From contig JAGBGE010000008.1 of the NCBI GenBank assembly GCA_017936125.1, positions 1 through 42,245 on the forward strand: a stretch of DNA of 42,245 nt. Reading direction: 5' to 3'. Below, piece after piece: positions 16,072 to 24,198 of this stretch. Under the pieces are notes generated by a model. The model was not told where the DNA came from and made no database searches. It saw nothing but the letters and a program-made list of their open reading frames with translations. The position numbers and the translations under genes were made by a program. How positions within the stretch are numbered: the first letter of the stretch is position 1; each line of letters begins with the position of its first letter. This DNA is from Clostridia bacterium (lineage in GTDB: Bacteria > Bacillota_A > Clostridia > Oscillospirales > CAG-272).

Positions 16072-16452
16072 TTATGACAGCACCGCTTTTATCTTTTCAA
16101 TAATTTCGGGCGAATGCTCGATGAGATTCGTTATTCTCTCGACGTCATTTGCGCCGCTTGAATTGATGTGTATAAGATTGATTTCCGCATCACGTCCAAC
16201 GGTGAGAAATGCAATCGGGGTAATAGCAAGTCCCGTTCCACCGCCACCGCCGAAATTCTGCTCGTGACGCTCTTTTCTGTTTCCGTAATCAATTCCACCC
16301 GTAGCAATACCCATAGCTACCTTTGAGACGGGAATAACAGTCACACCGTTTGGCGTGGTTATGGCGTTGCCAATAACCGTTTCCATATCGGTGAAGCTTT
16401 TGATACCCTCCATCGAAGCCTTGATAATATCACTCATTTTGTTTTCTGTCAT
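16072..16452 (-). CDS. ytfJ: YtfJ/GerW-family sporulation-associated protein
   Basis: 126 residues. It matches the YtfJ (GerW) family: an N-terminal helix (IIKASMEGIKSFTDMETVIG), a conserved beta region (GVTVIPVSKVAMGIATGG), a Gly-rich loop (FGGGGGTGLAITPIAFL) and GRDAEINLIHI. In Bacillus subtilis the family member is made in the forespore under sigma-F and is needed for normal germination. In Clostridia it is widely kept in spore formers, and some non-spore formers keep it too. Its start codon overlaps the stop of the upstream gene as TAATG, so the two are coupled. Its presence suggests spore-forming ancestry. Confidence 0.88.
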   Translation of the reverse strand: MTENKMSDIIKASMEGIKSFTDMETVIGNAITTPNGVTVIPVSKVAMGIATGGIDYGNRKERHEQNFGGGGGTGLAITPIAFLTVGRDAEINLIHINSSGANDVERITNLIEHSPEIIEKIKAVLS

Positions 16453-16982
16453 TAAGAAAAACTAAGCCTCTTTTCCTTGTTAATATTTCTATAAAGACAA
16501 TAAGCTCCAAATGCAATTCTGTAAAGCCTTGCTTTAATGGTAATATCACAGAGAAATATGGAATTGCCGGGAATAAAGCTCACGGCGTTTTCCTTTAAGG
16601 TCAGTTTTTCCACTTTCGTTTCAAGATATGCAATAACCGCGTAAATGAGCGATTGATATCCGTACGGCTTAGTCAGGGTAGAGTAGCTGAAATTATTCGC
16701 CTTGTGCGGCGGCGTTACTCTATTGATAACAACCTCGCATTTTTCAAACCTTTTCAGCTCTTTTATAATAATCCGAATATAAGTCGGGGCAGAAAGCTCT
16801 TTTGCCTTCCTTTTTTGCTTTTCGTTCTTCTTTTTATTCTTCTTTGTCAGTATTATAGCCAATATGGGCAAATGGATTTCAATTATCAAGAATTCTCCGT
16901 TTTTAACCTTAACCCAAACATCCCTGGATAGAATGAATAACACTAAAGCTAAGAGAATTATTACAATCAGAAATCCGTGCAT
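16452..16982 (-). CDS. DUF2953-like membrane-anchored protein
   Basis: 176 residues. One N-terminal transmembrane segment (FLIVIILLALVLFILS) is followed by a short strand-rich piece, a very basic stretch of Lys/Asn (KKNKKKNEKQKRKAKE) and a C-terminal domain without known catalytic motifs. Genes of this type commonly sit directly upstream of ytfJ and downstream of scpB in Clostridia and are annotated DUF2953. I rely on position and topology rather than a motif. The function is unknown, and a sporulation link is only inferred from the neighbour. AAAGGAG lies just before ATG 16982. Confidence 0.7.
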   Translation of the reverse strand: MHGFLIVIILLALVLFILSRDVWVKVKNGEFLIIEIHLPILAIILTKKNKKKNEKQKRKAKELSAPTYIRIIIKELKRFEKCEVVINRVTPPHKANNFSYSTLTKPYGYQSLIYAVIAYLETKVEKLTLKENAVSFIPGNSIFLCDITIKARLYRIAFGAYCLYRNINKEKRLSFS

Positions 16983-16991
16983 ATGGCTCCT

Positions 16992-17798
16992 TTAATCGTT
17001 CTGTATATCGTCCTCTGCCGACTGCTCGTCCTCGTACGAGTCTATGGCAGACTCTGTCTTTTCATCAGGTGCTGCCGTTCCTGTCTCCTCGTTATCAGCA
17101 GTGTTTACCGCAAGCTCTTCCTCGGTCATAGCAATCTGTAGCTCATCGACGCTTTCCTCGCTTGCTTGCTCACCGTTCATTTTTGCGAACATAGCCTGAA
17201 TTTCCTCTGCTGTAGTGGGCAGCGCGTCAATGGTCGATAGACCGAATGCGCGCAGGAAATCGGGAGTAGTACCGTAGAGCATAGGTCTGCCGGGGGCGTC
17301 AAGACGGCCCTTCGATTCAATGAGTCCACGGTCGATGAGATTATTCATAGCATAAGAGGAGTCAACTCGTCTGAGAGTGTCGACGAACGCTCTCGTTACA
17401 GGCTGATTGTACGCAACGATAGCCAGCGCCTCCATAGACGAGGTCGAGAGCGTACCGCTTTTCTTGATGCCGAGCGCGTCGCGTATTTCGTTGAGATAAT
17501 ACTTTTTGGTGCAGAGCTGGCAGGAATCAGCATATGTAAGCAGGATAACGCCTCTCGGTATATCAGAGTTGTTGTACTGTATAGAGTAATCTATTACGTT
17601 CTCCTTGATTTTTGAGGGGGTGGACTCAAAGACTCTAGCGAGCGTAGCGTAGGAGATAGGGTGTCCTGCCGCGAAGAGTATCGCCTCAAGCGCTTCCTCG
17701 AAGATTACCTCGCGTGCGGGCTCTTCCGCTGCGACAGGAGCTGCGCTCTCAACAGACGCCGAGTCCGCGTTTATATTTTTAGTTATTTCTTCAGTCAT
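16992..17798 (-). CDS. scpB: Segregation and condensation protein B
   Basis: 268 residues from ATG 17798. A longer frame reaches 17879 but would overlap scpA by 89 bases, while 17798 overlaps by only eight and has GAGG upstream. ScpB forms paired winged-helix domains that bind ScpA in the SMC condensin complex. Visible marks are FEEALEAILFAAGHPISYATLARVF, here followed by SIQYNNSDIPRGVILLTYAD, then MEALAIVAYNQPVTRAFVDTLR and GRPMLYGTTPDFLRAFGL. Both termini carry extra acidic, low-complexity stretches. No smc gene is present in the window. Confidence 0.93.
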   Translation of the reverse strand: MTEEITKNINADSASVESAAPVAAEEPAREVIFEEALEAILFAAGHPISYATLARVFESTPSKIKENVIDYSIQYNNSDIPRGVILLTYADSCQLCTKKYYLNEIRDALGIKKSGTLSTSSMEALAIVAYNQPVTRAFVDTLRRVDSSYAMNNLIDRGLIESKGRLDAPGRPMLYGTTPDFLRAFGLSTIDALPTTAEEIQAMFAKMNGEQASEESVDELQIAMTEEELAVNTADNEETGTAAPDEKTESAIDSYEDEQSAEDDIQND

Positions 17799-18627
17799 TA
17801 TTCTCAACCTCGTTTTCGCTGTTTTCCTCGGGAGAGGCATCAAATTCGCTCTCACTGTTTTCGGGCGGTACGTAGTCACGGTTCAGCTTCAGACTCATCT
17901 CGAGTCCGTTCTCATTGTATTCCACAACGTCCTCGATAACCGTAACGGTGGTTATTATTATTCTGCCGAGCTTGATAAGCTCCAGCACGCCCATGAATCT
18001 TGCCACAAGCTCTGCGCGTGAATCGGCGCCGGAGAGTAGGGTGAAGAGCGTGGCTTCCTCGACAGTCTCGAGGAAATCGCACATCTCGTCGATTTTCTCC
18101 TCGACAGATACCACCTTGTGCTTAATAAGCGGATTAACCAGCTCGGTAGGAGTCTTTGCTGACTCAGCGACCTTCATACGCTTGAGCACCGACTCGAGTG
18201 CCTTTATAAGCAGATCGGTATTGAGGTTAAGCGGCAGACCCTTTTCGGGAGGAATATCGTCGGTACCCTTGATATATCTACCAGAATACTCGTCGTATCT
18301 TGGCTTCAGCTCCTTTGCTGCCAGCTTCGCTTGCTGATAGAGCATAAGCGCGTCAGCAATCTCACGCCTCGGGTCGTTCTCCGTACCCTCCTCGTGAGGC
18401 AGAAGCATTCTGCTCTTGATGAGCATAAGCTCGCTTGCCATAACGATAAATTCGCTGGCAATATCGGGGTCCATTCTTTTTGCTTCTTCAATATATTCCA
18501 TATACTGATCGCATATCAGGGCAATCGGTATATCGGTAATGCTCACCTTGTTCTTGCTGATAAGAGTCAGAAGCAGGTCAAGCGGCCCCTCGAATTGATC
18601 GAGGCGGTAGGTAAGCTGTTCAATCAT
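17791..18627 (-). CDS. scpA: Segregation and condensation protein A
   Basis: 278 residues. ScpA is the kleisin subunit that bridges the SMC heads. The N-terminal motif FEGPLDLLLTLISKNKVSI is diagnostic, followed by ASEFIVMASELMLIKSRMLLP. The C-terminal winged helix (VARFMGVLELIKLGRIII) ends in an acidic tail (PEENSENEVENND). Its stop overlaps the start of scpB, which is expected because the two proteins act as one complex. The ribosome binding site is AAAGGA. Confidence 0.95.
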   Translation of the reverse strand: MIEQLTYRLDQFEGPLDLLLTLISKNKVSITDIPIALICDQYMEYIEEAKRMDPDIASEFIVMASELMLIKSRMLLPHEEGTENDPRREIADALMLYQQAKLAAKELKPRYDEYSGRYIKGTDDIPPEKGLPLNLNTDLLIKALESVLKRMKVAESAKTPTELVNPLIKHKVVSVEEKIDEMCDFLETVEEATLFTLLSGADSRAELVARFMGVLELIKLGRIIITTVTVIEDVVEYNENGLEMSLKLNRDYVPPENSESEFDASPEENSENEVENND

Positions 18628-18648
18628 AGAGATAAAAAAGTCCTTTCG

Positions 18649-19386
18649 TTATCTTAAGAACGGGATAAGCTGCCAGAAGTCGAACATCAGTCCCGAAATA
18701 AAGGAAATTGCCGCGCCGAGCATATCCGAGAGCGAGAATATTCCTACTATGAAATTAAGCACAGGGCTCGCTGCGATAAGCGGAATCGAGCGCAATCCGT
18801 AAGCAACGTAATCACCGACGAGCAGCCAAGCGAGCACACCGTAATAAATCTTCTGCTCATACTTAAGAATGGTGTAGTAAATCTTCTCAGGCAAAACAAG
18901 TCCAAGAAGCCTTGAGCCGTCAAGCGGAGGAATAGGTAAAAGGTTAAATATCGCAAGACCGATATTTATTGAATGAAATACCGACAAAAATATAAGCGTG
19001 TTAATTATAAGATTAAATACAAAGTCTGAGTCGGTTCTTACGTCGCGAACCAGCGCATAAAAGAGAAGATAAAGCAGGGCAGAAACGAAAGCGAGAATCA
19101 AATTGGAGAGAGGTCCTGCCGCTGCGGTGATAGCGAAGCCCTTTCTAGGATTCTTGAAGTTTCGCATATTGATAGGCACAGGCTTTGCCCAGCCCACGTG
19201 CAGAAATATCATACAGATAGCACCGATTGGGTCAATATGCTTTATGGGATTAAGCGTGAGTCTGCCAAAGTTTTTCGCAGTATCATCGCCCATTTTATAC
19301 GCTGCATACGCGTGCGAGAATTCGTGAATCGTGAGTGCGATAAGCGCAGCTAAAGCGGATAGAATATAGTATATAGGATTATTCAT
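18649..19386 (-). CDS. Site-2 protease family (M50) intramembrane metalloprotease
   Basis: 245 residues with about five or six membrane segments. The zinc motif HEFSH (His21, Glu22, His25) lies in the first segment, and NLLPIPPLDGS supplies the third ligand in a later one. This is the short M50B form without a PDZ domain, as in the SpoIVFB-like/YwhC group. Such proteases cut transmembrane substrates, for example pro-sigma factors or anti-sigma factors. The substrate is unknown. Short M50 genes next to scpAB are common in Clostridia. AAAGGAT precedes the ATG. Confidence 0.9.
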   Translation of the reverse strand: MNNPIYYILSALAALIALTIHEFSHAYAAYKMGDDTAKNFGRLTLNPIKHIDPIGAICMIFLHVGWAKPVPINMRNFKNPRKGFAITAAAGPLSNLILAFVSALLYLLFYALVRDVRTDSDFVFNLIINTLIFLSVFHSINIGLAIFNLLPIPPLDGSRLLGLVLPEKIYYTILKYEQKIYYGVLAWLLVGDYVAYGLRSIPLIAASPVLNFIVGIFSLSDMLGAAISFISGLMFDFWQLIPFLR

Positions 19387-19405
19387 AAAATTATCCTTTC
19401 CAATA

Positions 19406-20005
19406 TTATGAAATTGCGTCGATTATTTTTTTCCAGAGCTCGTCCTTGCCCGCGCGAGAAACCGACGAGAAGGGGAGAATTTCAATGCCCGTTCCCTCGA
19501 AGTATTCCTTTTCCAGCTCGTCGATTCTGTTCTGCAAAGCGGTCTTTGAGAGCTTATCGGTTTTAGTAGCAACCACGACGAAGTCGATATCGTTATCAAT
19601 CATCATATTGATCATCATAATGTCATCATCGGTCGGACCCGTTCTGATGTCTATAAGCTGCACGACGAGCTTCAATGCGTCGCTTGACGGATTCTTCACG
19701 AAGTAATCCTCGGTCAAACTGCTCCACGAGCGCTTCGAGTCCATCGATCGCTTTGCGTAGCCGTAGCCGGGGAGATCGACAAGATAGAGCTTCTTGTCAA
19801 CGTTATAGAAATTGATAGTAATAGTTTTGCCGGGCGCAGACGAAACTCTCGCCAGCGACTTTCTGCCGAGCAGGGTGTTGATAAGCGAGCTTTTACCCAC
19901 GTTGGACCTGCCCGAGAGAGCCACCTGCGGCCTTACGTCACGGGGAAACTGCTTTTGGTTACCCGCAGTAAGCGCTATATCGGCATTATTGACGTTAATC
20001 TTCAT
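19406..20005 (-). CDS. ysxC: Ribosome biogenesis GTPase YsxC/EngB
   Basis: 199 residues. It is a Ras-like GTPase with G1 GRSNVGKSSLINTLLG, a switch I region SSAPGKTITINFY, G3 DLPGYGYAKR and G4 TKTDK. In Bacillus subtilis YsxC is essential for late 50S assembly and lies directly after lonA, the same order as here. The gene starts 12 bases after lon with a GAGGA site. Confidence 0.96.
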   Translation of the reverse strand: MKINVNNADIALTAGNQKQFPRDVRPQVALSGRSNVGKSSLINTLLGRKSLARVSSAPGKTITINFYNVDKKLYLVDLPGYGYAKRSMDSKRSWSSLTEDYFVKNPSSDALKLVVQLIDIRTGPTDDDIMMINMMIDNDIDFVVVATKTDKLSKTALQNRIDELEKEYFEGTGIEILPFSSVSRAGKDELWKKIIDAIS

Positions 20006-20017
20006 AGTTATTTATCC

Positions 20018-22375
20018 TCAAATTGAATTATCAAGCACGGCGCCGAGCACGTCGGAGGCAGTTTTGCAGGGAATAAAGTGGAGATTATCCTTTGCCTCGG
20101 AGTCTATATCATCGAGGTCGCGTACGTTATCCGCCGGGATAAGCACGGTGCTGATTCCCGCTCTGTACGCAGCGAGAGTCTTTTCCTTGAGACCGCCGAT
20201 AGGCAGCACCTTTCCGCGCAGGGTAATCTCGCCGGTCATAGCGACGTCACGCTTTACAGGAACACCGGACAGCGCGCTTACGATAGCAGTAACCATAGTC
20301 ACTCCCGCTGAGGGACCGTCCTTTGGAATTGCGCCCTCGGGGAAGTGAATGTGGATGTCCTTGTCCTTATAGAAGCTCTTTTCAATCTTGTAATCGTCTG
20401 CGATAGTTCTAACGTAGGAGTGCGCAATCTTTGCCGACTCCTTCATTACGTCACCAAGAGAGCCTGTGAGCTCGATTTTACCTGTGCCGTCCATTACGGC
20501 AACCTCGACCTTTAATAGATCGCCGCCTGCCTGTGTGTAAGCAAGTCCATTTACAATTCCGATAGGATTCTTTTCCTCAAGCCTTTCGGGAATAACCTTG
20601 ATTTTGCCGAGGAATTCCGAGAGATTCTTCTCGGTGATTCTCACCGACTTTGCCTTACCCTCAGCGATTTTCTTTGCGCTCTTTCTGATAAGCGAAGCGA
20701 TTTCTCTCTCAAGATTACGCACGCCAGCCTCGCGAGTATATCCCTTGATAAGCGCACGAATACCGTCATCGCTTATTCTGAACATGCGAGAGGTTACACC
20801 GTTGCGCTTCATCTGCTTGGGAATCAAGTGGTTCTTTGCGATATTCAGCTTCTCGGTATCGGTATAGGTCGAGAGCTCGATAACCTCCATTCTGTCCAGC
20901 AGAGGAGAGGGAATACCCTCATAGCTGTTTGCCGTTGCGATAAAGAGCGCATCCGAGAGGTCAATAGGAATCTCCATAAAATTATCTCTGAACGCCTTGT
21001 TCTGCTCGGGGTCGAGCACCTCAAGCAGCGCAGAGGTCGGGTCGCCTCTGAAGTTAGATGACATCTTGTCTATCTCGTCGAGAACGATAACAGGGTTCTC
21101 GACTTTTGCATTGATAATAGCATTAACGAAACGGCCGGGCATAGCGCCGACGTAGGTCTTTCTGTGACCGCGAATCTCCGCCTCGTCGTGCATACCGCCG
21201 AGCGAAACGCGAGCATACTTACGTCCAAGCGCACGCGCAACGGAAGCCGCAACAGAGGTCTTGCCGACACCGGGAGGGCCGACAAGGCAGATAATCTGAT
21301 TCTTGACGTCAGGGCTGAACTGCTTTACCGCCACGAACTCAAGTATTCTCTCCTTCACCTTGGTGAGACCGTCGTGGTCTGCGTCGAGTATCTCGCGTGC
21401 ATTGTCAACCGTCACCGCCTCGGTGGTCTTGATACCGAATGGATAGTCAAGACAGGTGTCAAGGTAAGCGCGAATAACCGTGCTTTCCGCCGCGCCGAAT
21501 GGAGTTTTTGCGAGCTTCGATAGCTCCTTATAGAGCTTTTCCTTGATTTCATCCGGCATCTTAGCCTTGGAAATCTTTTCGTCATACTCCTTTATCTCGT
21601 CGTCCTCGTCGTATTCGCCAAGCTCGGTTTGCAGAGCCTTTATCTGCTCACGCATGAAGTAGTCCTTCTGATTTTTGTCTATCTTCTCGCGCACCTGCTT
21701 TTGTATATCGTGCTCGCACTTGAGGAGCATAAATTCTTCCTCTAGCGCAACGAGCATTTTTTCAAGCCTTGTCTTGACAGTAATTGCCTCAAGCACCGTT
21801 TGCTTGTTCTTATAATCAATGATAGCCGACGATGCCACGAAATCCGCGAAATAAGCAGGGGACGATATAGCCTCCGCTGCCATACGCATCTCCTCGTCGA
21901 ACGTGGGATGCAAGCCGCGAAGCTCTGCGAGCAGCTGCTTTGCCTCCATCATCAGCGCATCGCACTGTGTCGAGGGCTTGAAGCTCTGCTTTTCTTCCTT
22001 GGCAGTCAGAGTCGCCATAAGGAAGCCTGACTCCATACGTACCGAATGCACTCTCGCGCGGGAAATGCCCTCAAATATTACCGAAAGATTGCCGTGAGGA
22101 TTCTTTACTACGTGCTTTATCTCGGCAACGACGCCCATCTTGTAGAGGTCGTCACCGTCAGGCTCCTCGGTTGCAATATCCTTCTGCGTCACGAGTAGCA
22201 CTCTTGCGTCGTGCATAGTTGCCGCCGCGGTGAAAGCCTTGAGCGAGATAGGCCTCATAATCTCAATGCTGAGCTGCACGGCAGGGAATGCCACCATACC
22301 GCGCAGAGCGATAAGCGGAAGCTCCATCTCCTCGAGCGGCTTTATTTCTTCATATATATCAATTTTTTCTGACAT
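20018..22375 (-). CDS. lon: ATP-dependent protease Lon (LonA type)
   Basis: 785 residues. An N-terminal substrate-binding domain (LPLIALRGMVAFP onward) leads to a coiled-coil section near 220–280, then the AAA+ module with Walker A GPPGVGKTS at about 366–374 and the Walker B region VIVLDEIDKM. The serine–lysine dyad is Ser689 (DGPSAGVTM) and Lys732 (GGLKEKTLAAYR). It is a soluble hexamer (no membrane segment, so not LonB) that degrades misfolded and regulatory proteins. No CIRCE or CtsR-type operator is seen upstream, which suggests that heat induction, if any, uses another route. Confidence 0.97.
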   Translation of the reverse strand: MSEKIDIYEEIKPLEEMELPLIALRGMVAFPAVQLSIEIMRPISLKAFTAAATMHDARVLLVTQKDIATEEPDGDDLYKMGVVAEIKHVVKNPHGNLSVIFEGISRARVHSVRMESGFLMATLTAKEEKQSFKPSTQCDALMMEAKQLLAELRGLHPTFDEEMRMAAEAISSPAYFADFVASSAIIDYKNKQTVLEAITVKTRLEKMLVALEEEFMLLKCEHDIQKQVREKIDKNQKDYFMREQIKALQTELGEYDEDDEIKEYDEKISKAKMPDEIKEKLYKELSKLAKTPFGAAESTVIRAYLDTCLDYPFGIKTTEAVTVDNAREILDADHDGLTKVKERILEFVAVKQFSPDVKNQIICLVGPPGVGKTSVAASVARALGRKYARVSLGGMHDEAEIRGHRKTYVGAMPGRFVNAIINAKVENPVIVLDEIDKMSSNFRGDPTSALLEVLDPEQNKAFRDNFMEIPIDLSDALFIATANSYEGIPSPLLDRMEVIELSTYTDTEKLNIAKNHLIPKQMKRNGVTSRMFRISDDGIRALIKGYTREAGVRNLEREIASLIRKSAKKIAEGKAKSVRITEKNLSEFLGKIKVIPERLEEKNPIGIVNGLAYTQAGGDLLKVEVAVMDGTGKIELTGSLGDVMKESAKIAHSYVRTIADDYKIEKSFYKDKDIHIHFPEGAIPKDGPSAGVTMVTAIVSALSGVPVKRDVAMTGEITLRGKVLPIGGLKEKTLAAYRAGISTVLIPADNVRDLDDIDSEAKDNLHFIPCKTASDVLGAVLDNSI

Positions 22376-22416
22376 TTTTAGTACCTTTCTGACATTTGCG
22401 CATATAAAATCAGTTT

Positions 22417-22445
22417 ATTATATCACAAACAAAAAGAAAAGTCTA
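22417..22445 (-). promoter_or_regulatory. Promoter of the lon–ysxC–scpAB–ytfJ operon
   Basis: On the minus strand TAGACT (22445–22440), a 17-base spacer and TATAAT (22422–22417), preceded by TG to give an extended -10. The next promoter-like signal upstream faces the other way. All gene gaps down to 13730 are 54 bases or less, so this one promoter may serve ten genes. Confidence 0.65.
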
Positions 22446-22487
22446 TACTTTTAATAAATTTAACAAAACATTAAAAATAATATACAC

Positions 22488-22516
22488 TTGACAAGCGTTT
22501 ACCGATATGGTAAAAT
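22488..22516 (+). promoter_or_regulatory. Promoter of leader RNA 1 and the lipoprotein cassette
   Basis: TTGACA (22488–22493), a 17-base spacer and TAAAAT (22511–22516), with TG at 22508–22509 as an extended -10. The start is predicted at about 22523, which is the first paired base of the structured leader. Confidence 0.82.
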
Positions 22517-22522
22517 GTACTT

Positions 22523-22667
22523 GCGAAACAATTTCATAAATCTCGTTTGATGGGGGTACTATACCTATTTGTACCCCTACCTTTTCCATCAAACGAAGGA
22601 AATTGTTTCGCAGCAATGGTGGGGTGTATTTTTAGGAGTGCGTCCTGCATTGCGGGACGCACTTTTT
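22523..22667 (+). ncRNA. Structured leader RNA 1 with intrinsic terminator
   Basis: A promoter-proximal RNA folds into one long hairpin. The closing stem is 13 bp (22523–22535 with 22599–22611) and perfect. An asymmetric internal loop has eight bases on the 5' side and AAG on the 3' side. The second stem is 10 bp (22544–22553 with 22586–22595). An inner GGGTAC/GTACCC stem encloses the loop TATACCTATTT. A linker containing GCAATGG and a T5 run leads to a terminator (22638–22648 with 22652–22662, then T5). A ribosome binding site (AGAGGAG, 22674–22680) and the first lipoprotein gene follow. The architecture and several motifs match the RNA at 41815–42004. I infer a riboswitch-like or attenuator element. 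The ligand is unknown and no known family was recognised. Confidence 0.65.
22638..22667 (+). terminator. Leader terminator before the lipoprotein cassette
   Basis: An 11-bp stem with one G·U pair (22638–22648 with 22652–22662) and an ATT loop is followed by TTTTT. It stands between the promoter and the first gene, so it should limit expression unless readthrough is allowed. Confidence 0.85.
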
Positions 22668-22686
22668 GATTATAGAGGAGTATTTG

Positions 22687-23787
22687 ATGAATAAAGTAAT
22701 AACTTTAATGCTTATTATCGTATCCTTGTTTACGTTATCCTCCTGCATCCTCTTTGGCTGGACAACCACTTATCCGGGTATGGTTACCATTCATCCCGAT
22801 ATGGTGGAATATACCGAGGATGAGGTTCTTGGAGTAGCGAAAGATAAATATTCCATGACCGAATGGATATTTACCGATGCGGAAATTCACGGCGAAGCTT
22901 GGTACGATGCTGAAGGCGCGTTTCGTCTTGAAGAGGATTTTGTCACGGATTTCGTGAACGGAGATAATATTGAAAATGCTATGACAGCCTTTGCAGGCAA
23001 GAACGGCGGTCACGATATACAAGGGCAGTACAGATATTTCCTCTGCTACATAGCACTTGGCAAATGCGCCGATGGCTATCTCAAATTCGTTTATTACAAT
23101 ACTAACGTACATAAGGATGCCGAGCTTGCCGATACAATCGGTGCATCTGATTACGCACTTGAGGTTTCGCCTACCGAGATTGTAGATTCTCTCTTTAGCG
23201 CACCTATGAATTGGGACGCTATGACACGTTATCTTAACAATTACAAGAATATGAATCCTGTGGGATTTGATTATTCGGGCGAACGCTTGAGTGTTATGCG
23301 CCGTGAGCGCTACGGCGGCATCTCATATATGGAGTTTTACAAAGAAAATGGCGAGGTCGTTTTCGACCTTTATTACGACAAGCAGGAATACGATGGGGAA
23401 GAAAAACGCCTGGTCTATTCCACCTCGGACAGATACGGAGTAATATACAACTATTACGGTTTAGATAAATCTCAGTATTTTGATATTACCAAGACCGTCA
23501 CTCAAAGCGAAGATGAAGAGAACGTTATGAAGCTCTGGGCAGTTGTTAAGACAAAGGAGCTAGACGGCAGAGTGCTTTACTCGAACATCTCTTTTCGTGC
23601 GGAATATCAGATTTTGCGTGACGGCAAGATTATGACATACGAAAGCGCCGATTCGGTGACTGATAAGTTGAATTTTGATAGAGGCTACGGTATGGAAAAG
23701 ATAGACGGAGTAGACCATACCGAAACGGCAAATTTCATCATCTCCGACTTCTATATCTTCTACGAGAAAAACACAGAAACCGAGTAA
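22687..23787 (+). CDS. Lipoprotein of unknown function, first gene of the cassette
   Basis: 366 residues from ATG 22687, six bases after AGAGGAG. The frame extends to a TTG at 22666 inside the terminator, which I reject as a start. A lipoprotein signal peptide ends in LSSC, so the mature protein is probably anchored outside the cell. The mature part is rich in Tyr, Asp and Glu with alternating strand-like segments (RLSVMRRERYGGISYMEFYK and similar) and shows no catalytic motif or domain I recognise. It could be a beta-rich binding or sensor protein. Five more genes follow with short gaps. Confidence 0.78.
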   Translation: MNKVITLMLIIVSLFTLSSCILFGWTTTYPGMVTIHPDMVEYTEDEVLGVAKDKYSMTEWIFTDAEIHGEAWYDAEGAFRLEEDFVTDFVNGDNIENAMTAFAGKNGGHDIQGQYRYFLCYIALGKCADGYLKFVYYNTNVHKDAELADTIGASDYALEVSPTEIVDSLFSAPMNWDAMTRYLNNYKNMNPVGFDYSGERLSVMRRERYGGISYMEFYKENGEVVFDLYYDKQEYDGEEKRLVYSTSDRYGVIYNYYGLDKSQYFDITKTVTQSEDEENVMKLWAVVKTKELDGRVLYSNISFRAEYQILRDGKIMTYESADSVTDKLNFDRGYGMEKIDGVDHTETANFIISDFYIFYEKNTETE

Positions 23788-23802
23788 AAGGAGGATACTG
23801 AT

Positions 23803-24183
23803 ATGAAGAAAATTATAGCGTTAGTATTGTGTATGCTGACCTTGTTTGCGCTCTCTGCTTGCGCCGCTCCCATCTATCCTGGATTGCCCGATATAAGCGA
23901 AGATCCGATGAAGGGCATTGAAATTTACTGTTGGCAAGACGGTGGTGAATGGAAATGTGGTGGAACAGTAGGCACGAACAGATTAAAATTCGATGAAGAA
24001 ATACGCTCCTTGCAGGTTGTGAAAATCTCGGAAATGAGAGAAATTTTGAGGCAGAAAGACTTGTCCGATTGCTTTCATGTGATACTTGTTGACCTTTCGG
24101 GTGACGAGGTAGTATATCTTGACGTCGAGGAAAACATTGCGCAAATTGCAATACTTGAATTGCAATTAGGAAAAGCTGAATAA
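23803..24183 (+). CDS. Small lipoprotein, unknown function
   Basis: 126 residues with a signal peptide ending in the lipobox LSAC. The mature domain is about 108 residues, with a Cys pair (IYCWQDGGEWKC) near its start and a strand-rich end (VVYLDVEENIAQIAILEL). No family recognised. AAAGGAGG lies upstream of the ATG. It is the second gene of the cassette, 15 bases after the first. Confidence 0.72.
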   Translation: MKKIIALVLCMLTLFALSACAAPIYPGLPDISEDPMKGIEIYCWQDGGEWKCGGTVGTNRLKFDEEIRSLQVVKISEMREILRQKDLSDCFHVILVDLSGDEVVYLDVEENIAQIAILELQLGKAE

Positions 24184-24198
24184 CAAGGAGCGAATAAA

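Noticed and set aside
17799..17879. Longer ScpB start
   Set aside because: It would overlap scpA by 89 bases. ATG 17798 gives the common short overlap and a ribosome binding site.
22376..22450. CIRCE or CtsR heat-shock operator upstream of lon
   Set aside because: No TTAGCACTC-type inverted repeat or GGTCAAA tandem is present.
22523..22667. T-box leader
   Set aside because: The conserved T-box sequence that reads the tRNA acceptor end is absent, and the downstream gene is not an amino acid or aminoacyl-tRNA synthetase gene.
22550..22669. A 39-codon frame inside leader RNA 1 (begins MGVLYLFVPLPFP)
   Set aside because: It has no ribosome binding site, spans the hairpin and terminator, and the matching frame in leader RNA 2 closes at once (ATG GGA TAA). 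The shared bases are better explained by RNA conservation, though a stalling leader peptide cannot be fully excluded.
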